Assembly (NCBI GenBank): GCA_913055785.1
Contig: CAJXLJ010000002.1
Coordinates: 1-64,000, forward strand
Length of the DNA stretch: 64,000 nucleotides
Reading direction: 5' to 3'
Origin: an uncultured Parvularculaceae bacterium
Lineage (GTDB): Bacteria; Pseudomonadota; Alphaproteobacteria; Caulobacterales; Parvularculaceae
Shown here: one piece after another, positions 15,400 to 24,609 of the stretch
Layout: each line of letters begins with the position of its first letter
How positions within the stretch are numbered: position 1 is the stretch's first letter
Notes under the pieces: model-generated
Told to the model about the DNA's origin: nothing
Database searches by the model: none
Seen by the model: the letters and a program-made list of their open reading frames with translations, nothing else
Made by a program: the position numbers and the translations under genes

Positions 15400-16359
15400 A
15401 TGTATCTGCTTTTTATCGCCGTCGGCCTTATTCTCCTCACCCTGGGAGCGGAACTTCTGATCGCGGGAGCGACCGCGCTCGCCCGCCGTCTCGGCCTGTC
15501 CGAGTTGCTGATCGGCCTCACCCTGGTCGGTTTCGGCACTTCAACGCCGGAGCTGGTTTCGAGCATCGAGGCTGCGCTTTCGGGCGCGCCCGGCATCGCC
15601 GTGGGCAACGTCGTCGGCTCCAACATCGCCAACATTCTCCTCATTCTCGGCCTCTCGGCGGCGATAGCGCCGGTGATCGTCGAACCGAAAGCCTTTCGCC
15701 GCGACGCCTTCGCCCTGGCCGGCGCAACGGCGCTCGCCATCGCTGTTTCTTCCGGCGGCGAAATCGGGCGGCTTTCGGGCGCGCTCTTCCTGACAGCGCT
15801 CGCCGTTTATATCGCTTACGCCTATCTGACCGACGCCAATGCGCCGGCCGCGCCCGAAACCTTGCGGCGCGAAAGCGAGGCCGCAGCGTTGCCGGCGCCC
15901 GCCTCGCCTGCGCTGGCGCGAGCGCTGATTCAAACGGTTCTCGGATTTTTCCTGCTGGCTGTCGGCGCCAAATTGCTGGTCGGCGGCGCGATCACGGCGG
16001 CGTCGAATTTGGGTGTTTCGGAAACCCTTATCGGCCTCACCGTCGTCGCTGTCGGCACCTCGCTTCCGGAACTGTTCACCTCGGTGAGAGCGGCGATGCG
16101 CGGCAGAAGCGCCCTCGCCTTAGGCAATGTGGTTGGCTCGAACCTTTACAACATTCTCGGCATCCTCGGCGCGACCGCGCTTGTCAAACCGGTCAGCGTT
16201 TCAGGTCAGATCGTTGCGTTTGACAATTGGGTGATGGCGGCGGCGACAGCGGCGATGATTGTCTTCGCCTTCAGCGGAGGCCGGGTCGCTCGCTGGGAAG
16301 GCGCATTGCTTCTGGCCGCCTACGCCGCCTATCTCGGCTGGCTCGCCTTCATGGCGTGA
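15400..16359 (+). CDS. Calcium/sodium antiporter, CaCA family (YrbG-like)
   Basis: The 319-residue membrane protein has about ten helices in two halves. Each half contains the conserved alpha repeat: GFGTSTPELVSS (residues 44-55) and AVGTSLPELFTS (about residue 220), both followed by GNVVGSN, which line the ion path in Na+/Ca2+ exchangers. Length is typical of the bacterial YrbG type. It should sit in the inner membrane and exchange Ca2+ for Na+ or H+. The 3' end overlaps the DksA-like gene on the other strand by 11 bases, with no room for an intrinsic terminator between them. Confidence 0.93.
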   Translation: MYLLFIAVGLILLTLGAELLIAGATALARRLGLSELLIGLTLVGFGTSTPELVSSIEAALSGAPGIAVGNVVGSNIANILLILGLSAAIAPVIVEPKAFRRDAFALAGATALAIAVSSGGEIGRLSGALFLTALAVYIAYAYLTDANAPAAPETLRRESEAAALPAPASPALARALIQTVLGFFLLAVGAKLLVGGAITAASNLGVSETLIGLTVVAVGTSLPELFTSVRAAMRGRSALALGNVVGSNLYNILGILGATALVKPVSVSGQIVAFDNWVMAAATAAMIVFAFSGGRVARWEGALLLAAYAAYLGWLAFMA

Positions 16360-16696
16360 GCCCCGCAGCGCAGCCCGCGCAATGCGTCGCCGTCGGGTTG
16401 ATGTCGAGGCGCTTCAGGGCAATCCCTTCGCCGCATTCGGCGCACCAGCCGAACTCGCCATCCTCAATACGGACAAGCGCCGCGCCAATCCTTTTAAGTT
16501 CGTTCTCCCGCCGCGCTTGCTGCGCATTCGCCATCGCCTGCTGCTGCAAGGCGTCCTGACGCGACAGCCTTCCCACCGATTGCTGGTCAAGTTCAACCGG
16601 CTTGCGCGCCTCTGATGACCCGGCGGACAAGGCGTTCAATTCCTGCCGCCGCGCTTCAAGGATCGCCCTGAAACGCGCCGCTTGCCGTTCGTCCAT
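16349..16696 (-). CDS. DksA/TraR-type C4 zinc-finger protein
   Basis: The 115-residue protein has an N-terminal helical part (residues 1-75, Gln/Arg-rich, likely coiled coil) and a zinc finger with Cys85-x2-Cys88 and Cys106-x2-Cys109, within FGWCAECGEGIALKRL, as in DksA/TraR proteins. True DksA has an acidic DxxDxA tip on its coiled coil; here the corresponding region lacks a clear copy of it, so it may be a DksA-like accessory protein with another role at RNA polymerase or elsewhere. The start at 16696 lies four bases after the holC stop, implying the same mRNA. A longer frame overlaps holC and is rejected. Confidence 0.85.
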   Translation of the reverse strand: MDERQAARFRAILEARRQELNALSAGSSEARKPVELDQQSVGRLSRQDALQQQAMANAQQARRENELKRIGAALVRIEDGEFGWCAECGEGIALKRLDINPTATHCAGCAAGLTP

Positions 16697-16700
16697 AATG

Positions 16701-17156
16701 TCAGCCCTGACCCTGTTTTTCCCACCGCCCTTGCGGCGACTGTTTCCAGTATGTGGCGTCATGACCAGCCGATTTTGACGCCGTCCAGAACCGGCGCGCA
16801 TCGGCGACCGCATCTTCATCGCGGCCGTCGAAAATCATGACGCAGCGTTCAAGATCATTGAGCGCCGCTGGATCGGCCGACGCTCCATCCACGAGGAACA
16901 GTATTTGCGGCGCGTTCGGCGCTTCGTCGTCGTCGGTAATCCAGACCGGCTGGCCAGCCCCGTCGCCGCTGGCCCCGTGCGGAAGGAAGCTCTCGTCCCG
17001 GTATGTCCACAGGTGACTATCAAGCGCTTCAACGCGTTCGCGCGAACTCGCCCGCACAACCGCCCGCCAGCCGCGTTCCAGGGTTTTCTCGAGCAGGCCC
17101 GGCAAGACCTGATCAAGCGACGCGCTTTCGAGATGATAAAACAGGACTTCGGTCAT
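16701..17156 (-). CDS. holC: DNA polymerase III subunit chi
   Basis: The 151-residue protein matches the HolC family: N-terminal TEVLFYHLESASLDQVLP, the strand GWRAVVRAS, the segment LDSHLWTYRDESFLPHG, and the conserved end AVADARRFWTASKSAGHDATYW broken here as AVADARRFW and DATYWKQ. Chi links the clamp loader (through psi) to single-stranded DNA binding protein at the replication fork. The start at 17156 is chosen because the family begins at TEVLFY; the open frame extends 17 codons upstream. It sits downstream of pepA on the same strand, a pairing common in proteobacteria, although here two small genes lie between them. Confidence 0.92.
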   Translation of the reverse strand: MTEVLFYHLESASLDQVLPGLLEKTLERGWRAVVRASSRERVEALDSHLWTYRDESFLPHGASGDGAGQPVWITDDDEAPNAPQILFLVDGASADPAALNDLERCVMIFDGRDEDAVADARRFWTASKSAGHDATYWKQSPQGRWEKQGQG

Positions 17157-17217
17157 GCCCCAGCCTAACACCTGCCGCGCGAATTTGCGACGGCCCGCAG
17201 GGCTCAACCCTTGCCAA

Positions 17218-17598
17218 TTAAGCTGCGGTTGCCGCCAACTGACGCAAACGGGTTTTCAATTCCTCAAGGGCGAGCTCATACACAAGCTCGGCGGGGAAAT
17301 CCTCTCCTGCAAGCTTGGCCCTCGCCTTCACCCGCCGCCACACTGATTCATCGCGGATGGCGCTGAGAAAGTCATGACCGCGCCAGGTGATGGAATGCGG
17401 TATCCAGAACGCCCGTGTATTGAACCCTTGCCTTTGAATGGCGTGGATAAACCCGGCTTCCTGCAATAGCCGCACATGATGCGAAATATGCAGCTCGTCC
17501 ACGTCCGCAAAATTTAGATCGATCGAGGCCGGTTCGTCATCCTGGCTGACTTCAATAGCGAACAGAATGCGACGGATGAGATCCAGATTACGTTTCAT
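17218..17598 (-). CDS. DUF2513 family protein
   Basis: The 126-residue protein opens with MKRNLDLIRRILFAIE, the typical start of DUF2513 proteins, and continues with a winged-helix-like region (HISHHVRLLQEAGFI, then a beta hairpin with ITWRGHDFLSAIRD). Members are small, probably cytoplasmic, often found singly in genomes or in prophages, and of unknown function; a nucleic-acid-binding role is suggested by the fold pattern only. A ribosome binding site (GGGAGG) precedes the ATG. It lies between the PPOX gene and holC on the minus strand. No phage gene is nearby. Confidence 0.85.
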   Translation of the reverse strand: MKRNLDLIRRILFAIEVSQDDEPASIDLNFADVDELHISHHVRLLQEAGFIHAIQRQGFNTRAFWIPHSITWRGHDFLSAIRDESVWRRVKARAKLAGEDFPAELVYELALEELKTRLRQLAATAA

Positions 17599-17700
17599 GA
17601 ATGACGCCTCCCTGCTGAATCTGCAGCTGCTGGAATTCAGTTAATTCTCAGGAAAGTTAGTGACGATCTGTTAACAAACAGTCACGGCCAGCCGCGTCGA

Positions 17701-18252
17701 TTATTCATCGGGCACGACAAGTCCGGTCTCGAACCCGTCGATGCTCACCATGTTTTTCTGGCGCTGATATTCCCTGACGCCCTCTTGCCCTTTCGCCTGG
17801 GCGCCCTGTTTCAGGATCGGCCGCTCCTGCACCATCTCCATCTGAGGGACGGCGTATCCGCAACTGGTTTGAAGATTATCGATATCGATAAAGATGAGCT
17901 GCCTGACGCCGGCGATCTCCGGAAACTTGCCGATATGCACCGCAAACGCATCAGAGCCCGCCGCAGCGACGCGCCCGTGACCGTAAAGCCGCATGATCAG
18001 CGGCTTTTTCTCGAAGCTGTTGAACATGACGGTGATGCGTCCGTCATGTTTGAGATGCGCCGCCGTTTCATTGCCGCTCCCAGTGAGATCGAGATAGGCG
18101 CAGGTTTTCGGATCGATGACGCGGAACGTGTCATAACCTTTCGGCGAGACATTAATCCGGCCGCTCGATGCGGCGGTCGCAACAAAAAACATCGGCTGGC
18201 GTTCGATGAACGCGATGTGTTCGGGTGATAATTGATCGAAAAAGTCAGCCAT
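17701..18252 (-). CDS. Pyridoxamine 5'-phosphate oxidase-like flavoprotein
   Basis: The 183-residue protein matches the PPOX-type split-barrel family: AFIERQPMFFVATAASSGRINVSPKG at its start, read as QPMFFVATA and GRINVSPKGYD, followed by LDLTGSGNETAAHL and a basic strand (RITVMFNSFEKKPLIMRLYG). Proteins of this group bind FMN or F420 and reduce small substrates; many are annotated only as PPOX family. The end is charged and probably flexible (QAKGQEGVREYQRQKN). The gene lies 21 bases after pepA on the same strand and is probably co-transcribed with it. The substrate cannot be told. Confidence 0.88.
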   Translation of the reverse strand: MADFFDQLSPEHIAFIERQPMFFVATAASSGRINVSPKGYDTFRVIDPKTCAYLDLTGSGNETAAHLKHDGRITVMFNSFEKKPLIMRLYGHGRVAAAGSDAFAVHIGKFPEIAGVRQLIFIDIDNLQTSCGYAVPQMEMVQERPILKQGAQAKGQEGVREYQRQKNMVSIDGFETGLVVPDE

Positions 18253-18273
18253 GACCCTCTCAGCGATGCAGTG

Positions 18274-19764
18274 TCAGCCTTCGAAATTCTCCCGCACGAA
18301 CTGGTCGAGCAGGCGCACGCCATAGCCCGAACCGCCTTTCGGGATCGTCGGTTTGTCTTTTTCGTTCCAGGCCATGCCAGCGATGTCGAGATGCGCCCAA
18401 GGTACGCCGTCCTGAATAAACCGTCCGAGGAAAGCTGCAGCGGTAGACGAACCGCCGCCCTTACCGCCGATATTCTGCATATCGGCGATGTCCGACTTGA
18501 TCATTTCGTCATGGGCCTTGGTGAGCGGCATGCGCCACAAAAGATCCCCGACCTCCTCGCCGGCCTTCTCGAGCTGTTTGGAAAGCTTGTCGTCCTTGGT
18601 GAACATGCCCGCAAACTCATGCGCCAGGGAAATAATGATGGCCCCGGTAAGGGTCGCCAGATCGATGACGGCTTTCGGCTTGTAGGTTTCCTGCGTCCAC
18701 CACAGCGCATCGGCGAGAACCAGACGGCCTTCCGCATCGGTGTTCAGGACCTCGATCGTCTGCCCGGACATCGACTTGACGACGTCGCCGGGCCGCTGCG
18801 CCTTGCCGTCGGGCATGTTTTCGACAAGCCCGATCACGCCGACCACATTGGCCTTGGCCTTGCGGCCAGCGAGCGCGGCGATCGCTCCCGTGACGGCGCC
18901 GGCGCCGCCCATATCCCATTTCATGTCACCCATGCCCGGGGCAGGCTTAAGCGAAATACCGCCAGTGTCGAAAGTCACGCCCTTGCCGACAAATGCGACG
19001 GGCGCATCGCCCTTCTTGCCGCCCATCCATTCCATGGCGACCAGCTTGCTTTCCCGATCTGACCCGTGACCTACGCCGAGCAGCGAGCCCATGCCGAGCT
19101 TTTTCATCTGCGCTTCGCCGAGCACTGTCACCTTGACCCCGAGATCTGCGAGTTTCTGACAGCGCTTTGCGAAACTGTCCGGATAAAGAACATTCGCCGG
19201 TTCGGAAACGAGATCGCGCGTCAGGAATACGCCGTCGCCGATTTTTTCATGTACGGCGTACGCCGCCTTGGCGCCGGCCGCCGGCGTGTAGACAGCGATC
19301 TTGGCGAGGACCGGCTTTTCTTCCTGTTCCTCCTTGGTGCGGTACTTGTCGAACCGATAAGTCCGCATCCGCGCCCCATGGGCGATCCGCGCTGCAAGTT
19401 CGCCATCGTCGACCTTCTTGGCCGAAAATCCGTCAAGCGCGAACAGCGCCGCCTTGTCTCTGGTGACGAGCAGCCGCGCCGTCGCGGCGCCGCCGAGCGC
19501 CTCAGCGTCAAGGGCCCCGAAATCCTTCGATGCTCCGGCGCCGACAACAATGACGCGGGCGTTGCTTACGCCCGCAGGCGAAACGATCTCCAGAAGCTTG
19601 CCCTTTTTCGCCTTGAAATCCGCCGCCTTGAGGGCGCGCGTCAAAGCGCCGCCGGTCTTTTCATCGACCGCATCGAACGCCTTCGGCTTCTTGCCGTCCT
19701 CGAAAAGCGGAATGACAATCGCGCCGCTTTTGGCTAGAGCGGCTGCGGAGAAAGTTACTTGCAT
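18274..19764 (-). CDS. pepA: Leucyl aminopeptidase (M17)
   Basis: The 496-residue protein is a full-length M17 aminopeptidase. The C-terminal catalytic domain shows VAFVGKGVTFDTGGISLKP (read as GKGVTFDTGGIS, the metal-binding and Lys region) and the hallmark NTDAEGRLVLADAL, with the two-metal ligands and catalytic Arg. The N-terminal 160 residues form the non-catalytic domain. The enzyme removes N-terminal residues such as Leu from peptides in the cytoplasm, and some members also bind DNA. It is divergent from lptF across 132 bases, so the two operons probably share a promoter region. Downstream lie PPOX, DUF2513, holC and the DksA-like gene. Confidence 0.95.
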   Translation of the reverse strand: MQVTFSAAALAKSGAIVIPLFEDGKKPKAFDAVDEKTGGALTRALKAADFKAKKGKLLEIVSPAGVSNARVIVVGAGASKDFGALDAEALGGAATARLLVTRDKAALFALDGFSAKKVDDGELAARIAHGARMRTYRFDKYRTKEEQEEKPVLAKIAVYTPAAGAKAAYAVHEKIGDGVFLTRDLVSEPANVLYPDSFAKRCQKLADLGVKVTVLGEAQMKKLGMGSLLGVGHGSDRESKLVAMEWMGGKKGDAPVAFVGKGVTFDTGGISLKPAPGMGDMKWDMGGAGAVTGAIAALAGRKAKANVVGVIGLVENMPDGKAQRPGDVVKSMSGQTIEVLNTDAEGRLVLADALWWTQETYKPKAVIDLATLTGAIIISLAHEFAGMFTKDDKLSKQLEKAGEEVGDLLWRMPLTKAHDEMIKSDIADMQNIGGKGGGSSTAAAFLGRFIQDGVPWAHLDIAGMAWNEKDKPTIPKGGSGYGVRLLDQFVRENFEG

Positions 19765-19896
19765 GAACGCCTCGTTATTTCATGTTGCGTCCCCGGCGGA
19801 TCAGGCGGGCGCTTTCGAGCCGGAGACGAGCTGTGGTAGGGCCCTGCCGGGAGGGATTAGACTAGAAGCCTTGCTGAATAAGGGAATATCGCCCGG

Positions 19897-21003
19897 TTGA
19901 ACAGCCTCGATCAATATATTCTCCGTCAGTGCATCACGCCGCTTATCCTTATCCTCATCGTCATCACGGCAATCGTCTGGATGACGCAGAGCCTGCAGCG
20001 TATCGATATTATTGTCGAATACGGCCAGGGGCTGGGCGTCTTTCTGCTGCTGTCCGCCCTGATCGTCCCCAGCCTTCTGGCGCTGATCATCCCCTTCGCC
20101 CTGTTCGGCGCCTGCATATTCACGCTGCACCGGCTCCATACAGACAGTGAGATCGCTGTCATGTTCGCCGCCGGGGTCAGCCGGTGGCGGCTCGCTGCGC
20201 CGCTGCTGCTGATCACGAGCTTCGGGGCGCTCGCCACATACTATGTCAATGTCGATCTGATGCCCCGGAGCAATCGAATTATTAAGGAGACGGTGGCCAA
20301 TATCCGCGCCGACCTGGCGAGTTCCGTCATCAAGGCGGGCGAGTTTACGACTTTCGCCGACGGATTCACCATCTATGTGGACGACGCGCACGCCGGCGGG
20401 TTGTTTCTGGGATTGCTGGTCAACGATTATAGAAATCCGAAAGATCCCAAAACCTATATGGCCGAGCGCGCCGTCATTCAGGACACGCCTCAGGGGCCCA
20501 TGCTGTTTCTCAAGAAAGGCAATATCCAGCGCCTCTCCGAAGAATCGCGCGAAGTCGACTTTCTTCGATTCGAGGAACTGGCGATCAATATCGCCAGCCT
20601 GCAGCAACAACGGGGCGGTTATGTGCTTGAGGTCGCCGAACGATATCCGAGCGAACTCCTCAATCCTGACCTTACCCAGCCTTATGACAACGCAAACGCC
20701 GGCAAGCTGATCGCCGAGGGGCACGCCCGGTTTGCAAGCCCCCTCTACGCCTTCGCCTATGTCATGGTCGGCCTTTACGCGATGATCGGCGGACCATACA
20801 GTCGGCGCGGCTATCTGGCCCGGGCGGTCGGCGCAGGCGCGGTGATCTTCGGCGTGCGGGTGCTAGGGTTTGTCGCTCAGGGCATGGCGGAAGGCACCGC
20901 CGCATACTGGACGGTCTACGCCGTTCCCGGCGCCGTACTCGTACTTTTCACACTGTTGCTATTCGGGCCGAAGCTTCCCCGGCGGCGGAAGGAGCCCGTC
21001 TGA
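19897..21003 (+). CDS. lptF: LPS export ABC transporter permease LptF
   Basis: The 368-residue inner-membrane protein has three N-terminal helices, a periplasmic domain of about 200 residues and three C-terminal helices, the LptF/LptG layout. The opening DQYILRQCITPLILILIVIT and the segment HRLHTDSEIAVMFAAGVSRW (coupling helix that touches LptB) are typical. The start is TTG at 19897 with AAGGGA upstream; no ATG fits. With LptG and LptB (not in the window) it extracts LPS from the inner membrane and passes it to LptC, LptA and LptD. The stop codon overlaps the lptG start by one base (TGATG), showing coupling. Confidence 0.95.
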   Translation: MNSLDQYILRQCITPLILILIVITAIVWMTQSLQRIDIIVEYGQGLGVFLLLSALIVPSLLALIIPFALFGACIFTLHRLHTDSEIAVMFAAGVSRWRLAAPLLLITSFGALATYYVNVDLMPRSNRIIKETVANIRADLASSVIKAGEFTTFADGFTIYVDDAHAGGLFLGLLVNDYRNPKDPKTYMAERAVIQDTPQGPMLFLKKGNIQRLSEESREVDFLRFEELAINIASLQQQRGGYVLEVAERYPSELLNPDLTQPYDNANAGKLIAEGHARFASPLYAFAYVMVGLYAMIGGPYSRRGYLARAVGAGAVIFGVRVLGFVAQGMAEGTAAYWTVYAVPGAVLVLFTLLLFGPKLPRRRKEPV

Positions 21004-22097
21004 TGCCGCCAAAGACCCTCTTCCGCTATATTGCGGCTCAAACAGTCATGACGCTTGGCGGGCTGATCGTAATGATGTCAGTTCTTATCATGCTTGTTGA
21101 TCTCATCGAGAATATGAGATTTGTCGGCAAGCTGCGCGACGGCACGTTCAGTCTCGCCGTGACATTGACGCTGCTGCGGCTCCCGTCGGTCGTGCAGGCG
21201 CTGACACCCTTCACCTTTCTCTTCGGGTCGATCTGGATGTTCTACCAGTTGAACCGGCGCTCTGAAATCGCCGTCATGCGCTCGGCCGGCCTGTCGATCT
21301 GGCGGCTTCTCGGCCCGCCGACGCTGATATCCGCGATTACCGGGGTTCTGATCATCACCGCGATCGACCCTCTGTCTTCAACCCTTCTTTCCTATGCAGA
21401 GCAGATCAAGGCCGCCAAGCGCGGCAACGCCCAGAACCTTGTCCGTATTTTTGATGACGGCATGTGGCTGCGCCAGCGCGACGCGACCATGCAGATCATC
21501 ATCAACGCAAAGAATCTCGACCGTGAGCAGGCGGCGCTCAAAGAAGTGACCGTCTGGCGATTCGGACCTGAGAATACCTTCCTCGAACGCATTGACGCCG
21601 AGGAAGCGGTGCTTTCCGGGCGCACTATGGAAATGCGCGAAGCGCGGCTGGCGTCGATCAGCGACCAGAACACAAGACGCACGCCGCTATACGCCATCCG
21701 CACCACCCTCACCGCCGAAAACCTGCGCGAGCGGCTGGTCCAGCCTGAGACCATATCGCTCTGGGAACTGCCAGAGTTCATCCTCCTCGCCGAGGCGGCG
21801 GGCCTGCCGTCCGCAAAATATCACCTGCGGTTTCACGACCTCTGCGCGACCCCCTTAAAGCTCCTCGCCATGGTGCTGATCGCAGCGGCTTTTTCCCTGC
21901 GCCCGGCTCGATCCGGCGGCGCGCTTTATCTCGGCCTGATATCGATCGGCGCCGGATTTCTGCTCTATATTCTGACCGAGATTTCGAACGCGTTCGGCGA
22001 ATCAGAGCTCGCGCCCGCCGCGCTCGCCGCATGGACGCCGGCGGTTGCGGCGGCCATTGCCGCCATCACGATCCTGCTGCATTTTGAGGAGGGCTAA
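21003..22097 (+). CDS. lptG: LPS export ABC transporter permease LptG
   Basis: The 364-residue protein has the same layout as LptF: helices near residues 10-35, 60-80 and 95-120, a beta-jellyroll periplasmic domain, and three C-terminal helices (from about residue 275). The segment NRRSEIAVMRSAGLSIWRLL is the coupling helix that receives ATPase movement from LptB. Its start overlaps the lptF stop by one base. The product pairs with LptF in the inner membrane to lift LPS into the periplasmic bridge. The lptD gene follows after 81 bases, so the transporter and the outer-membrane translocon are encoded together. Confidence 0.95.
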   Translation: MPPKTLFRYIAAQTVMTLGGLIVMMSVLIMLVDLIENMRFVGKLRDGTFSLAVTLTLLRLPSVVQALTPFTFLFGSIWMFYQLNRRSEIAVMRSAGLSIWRLLGPPTLISAITGVLIITAIDPLSSTLLSYAEQIKAAKRGNAQNLVRIFDDGMWLRQRDATMQIIINAKNLDREQAALKEVTVWRFGPENTFLERIDAEEAVLSGRTMEMREARLASISDQNTRRTPLYAIRTTLTAENLRERLVQPETISLWELPEFILLAEAAGLPSAKYHLRFHDLCATPLKLLAMVLIAAAFSLRPARSGGALYLGLISIGAGFLLYILTEISNAFGESELAPAALAAWTPAVAAAIAAITILLHFEEG

Positions 22098-22178
22098 TCT
22101 CCGCCTCTGCGTGAGGTTCGGCTGGACCTCGCCATGGTCCTCATCTAACTGTAATAGCGCGAAGAAATTCCGATTCGG

Positions 22179-24497
22179 ATGTGTCAGGGAGTCGTCTTGC
22201 ATCGCAATCGCCGCATAGCGCGACTGTGGATCACCACTGTTTTAGCGAACGTTGGGGCGGCGTATCCTCTCCACGTATGGGCGACTGCGCCGGATTCTCA
22301 AAAACCATCGCGCGACGAACCGGACCTGATCGCCGCAGAAGCGGACAATGAGAGCCAGGTCCTGTTCGAGGCCGACACCGTCACCCGCGAAACGGATGAA
22401 GGCGCAATTGTTGCGGAAGGCGATGTTCGGGCGTATTTCGGCGAGCGTTATCTTCGCGCTGACCGGCTGACCTACGATCCCTCGACGGACGTTGTCACCG
22501 CCGAAGGCAATGTTTCGATCACCGATGAGAATATGGAGACGCTGTTCGCCGGCAGCGTCGTTCTTTCCGGCGACCTGCGCGACGGCATCGTCGAGAATTT
22601 CAGCGCGCTTCTCCAAGAGAATGTGCGCATCGCCGCCGCAAACGCCATACAGGAACAGGGCGCGCGCACCAGGCTCAACAACGCCGTCTATACTGCGTGC
22701 AATGTCTGCAACGAGAACGGCGAAGGCAAAACGCCGACATGGCGGATCAAGTCGCTCCGCGTGACGCGCGATCTTGAACGGAAGGTCGTGCGGTTTCACC
22801 ACGCCTTTCTCGAACTCAAGGGCGTGCCTATCCTCTATACGCCCTATCTTCAAGGACCCGATCCTTCGGTTGAGCGCCAGTCCGGCTTTCTAACGCCCAA
22901 TATCGGCGCATCGAGCCGTCTTGGGTTCAATTTCGAGCTTCCCTACTACCTCGCGATCTCGAATTCGCAGGACGCAACCTTTCACCCCAAATACACCGCC
23001 GAAGACGGCGTTCTCTGGCAGGGCGAATACCGCATCCGCGGCGAACGCGGCTATCATGTGCTTGCAGGCGGGGTTATCGATTTCGACAACACAGCGCCGA
23101 AAAACATACCTCCTGACGGGGAACCATTACTTCCCGGCGTGCGCTGGCATTATTTCGGCCGCGGTTACCGGGATATCGGCGATCACTGGCGGGTCAGCTA
23201 CGATTTCGAACGGGTCTCGGACAGAACCTATCTGCGGCGGTACGACGTCAGACGGCAAGGCGATTTGCGCCAAGCGCTCAATCGCGGCAGCACCAACCAG
23301 CTCCGCAGCAACGCCCGGGTCGCCTGGGAAAGCGGCGACTCGCGGCTCACTTTCGATACTTATCTTTTTCAGGGCCTGCGCGCGCAGGACGATACGGCGA
23401 CAACGCCTTACATCCTGCCGTTGATCGACTTCAAACACGACGTTCAAACGAAAATCGCCGGCGGCGATCTTTCCGTCGGGGCCAATATCGCATCGGTCTA
23501 TCGCACGGGCGGCGCAGACTCCCAGCGGTTTACCGGTGTCGTAAACTGGAACCGCGACATCATCACAAGACGCGGCCATCGTTTCCGCCTCTTCACCGAA
23601 TTGCGCAGCGACGCCTATTTCTTTCAGGACATCGATCAGGGCACAGAAATCTATGCGGGTCTGACCGGCGCGAAGAGCGACTCAATGGTTCGCTTCGCGC
23701 CGACAGTCGGACTTGAATGGTCTTATCCGGTGGCCCGTCATTTCGGCGACGTGCGCGTCTTCCTAGAACCGCGCGTCCAACTCGTCGCCAGCCCGACCAA
23801 TGTCGAGGACGCGATCTTCAATGAAGACTCGCAAAGCATCGAGTTCGACTATGCGGGTCTTTTCGACTTCAACAAAGCCACAGGGTATGACGCTTTCGAG
23901 GACGGTCAGCGCATGAATGTGGGCGTCGCCGCGGCGGCCGAATGGTCGAGCGGTTTTACGATCGAGGGATCGATCGGCCAGCAGTTTCGAGCGCAGACGA
24001 CTGACGCTTTCGTCCTGTCATCCGGAATCGGCGAGCGATCATCTGATATCGTCGGCAGCCTCAATGTCAGCTACGGCTCCAAATTCGGCGTTGAGAACCG
24101 GTTCCGCCTGGACAATGAGAGCGGCAGAATTCAACGCGCTGAATCACTGGCGTTTCTCAATCTCGGCCCGGTGAAATCCAATCTCAGCTATGTGCGGCTC
24201 ATCGAGGCGGATGTCGTAGACCGGCGGGAGGAACTGACGGCCCGGGCGTCCGTGAAAGTCGCTCGACACTGGTCGGTAGGCGGCGCATGGCGCGTCAATC
24301 TCAATGATCAGGAAAAGCTGATGGAAGACCCGACGGCCAGCCGCTTCAGCACCATTACTCAGGATTTCAACGTAACCTATACCGATGAATGCTCCACCTT
24401 CGGGATCACCTATCGCCGCGACCGCACGCGCGACACCAACCTCCCCCCGGACAACGCCGTGCTTTTGACCTTCACCCTCAACACCCTCGTCCAGTGA
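22179..24497 (+). CDS. lptD: LPS assembly outer-membrane protein LptD
   Basis: The 772-residue protein has a signal peptide (residues 1-35), an N-terminal OstA/LptA-like domain (about 60-180, with VTRETDEGAIVAEGDVRAYF read in parts such as AEGDVRAYFGERY and VVTAEGNVSI) and a C-terminal beta barrel with the segment SGFLTPNIGASSRLG near its start. A CNVC pair near residue 170 and one Cys near the C-terminus (DECSTFGITYRRD) could form the disulfides needed for function. LptD inserts LPS in the outer leaflet with its lipoprotein plug LptE, which is not seen here. SurA, its folding chaperone, is encoded next. Confidence 0.95.
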   Translation: MCQGVVLHRNRRIARLWITTVLANVGAAYPLHVWATAPDSQKPSRDEPDLIAAEADNESQVLFEADTVTRETDEGAIVAEGDVRAYFGERYLRADRLTYDPSTDVVTAEGNVSITDENMETLFAGSVVLSGDLRDGIVENFSALLQENVRIAAANAIQEQGARTRLNNAVYTACNVCNENGEGKTPTWRIKSLRVTRDLERKVVRFHHAFLELKGVPILYTPYLQGPDPSVERQSGFLTPNIGASSRLGFNFELPYYLAISNSQDATFHPKYTAEDGVLWQGEYRIRGERGYHVLAGGVIDFDNTAPKNIPPDGEPLLPGVRWHYFGRGYRDIGDHWRVSYDFERVSDRTYLRRYDVRRQGDLRQALNRGSTNQLRSNARVAWESGDSRLTFDTYLFQGLRAQDDTATTPYILPLIDFKHDVQTKIAGGDLSVGANIASVYRTGGADSQRFTGVVNWNRDIITRRGHRFRLFTELRSDAYFFQDIDQGTEIYAGLTGAKSDSMVRFAPTVGLEWSYPVARHFGDVRVFLEPRVQLVASPTNVEDAIFNEDSQSIEFDYAGLFDFNKATGYDAFEDGQRMNVGVAAAAEWSSGFTIEGSIGQQFRAQTTDAFVLSSGIGERSSDIVGSLNVSYGSKFGVENRFRLDNESGRIQRAESLAFLNLGPVKSNLSYVRLIEADVVDRREELTARASVKVARHWSVGGAWRVNLNDQEKLMEDPTASRFSTITQDFNVTYTDECSTFGITYRRDRTRDTNLPPDNAVLLTFTLNTLVQ

Positions 24498-24609
24498 CGC
24501 TTGCACGGAAGCGAATATGTTCTATTTTCCGGATCGTCGCTTCGGCGGCGCTGGGGCGGCGAGGAACGAACAGACAGTCCATGAAACGCTGTCCAACAAG
24601 TAGACCGGT

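Noticed and set aside
19801-20724. Minus-strand frame of 307 codons opposite lptF
   Set aside because: It is fully opposite a well-supported lptF and its translation is Gln/Asp/Arg-rich without any family pattern.
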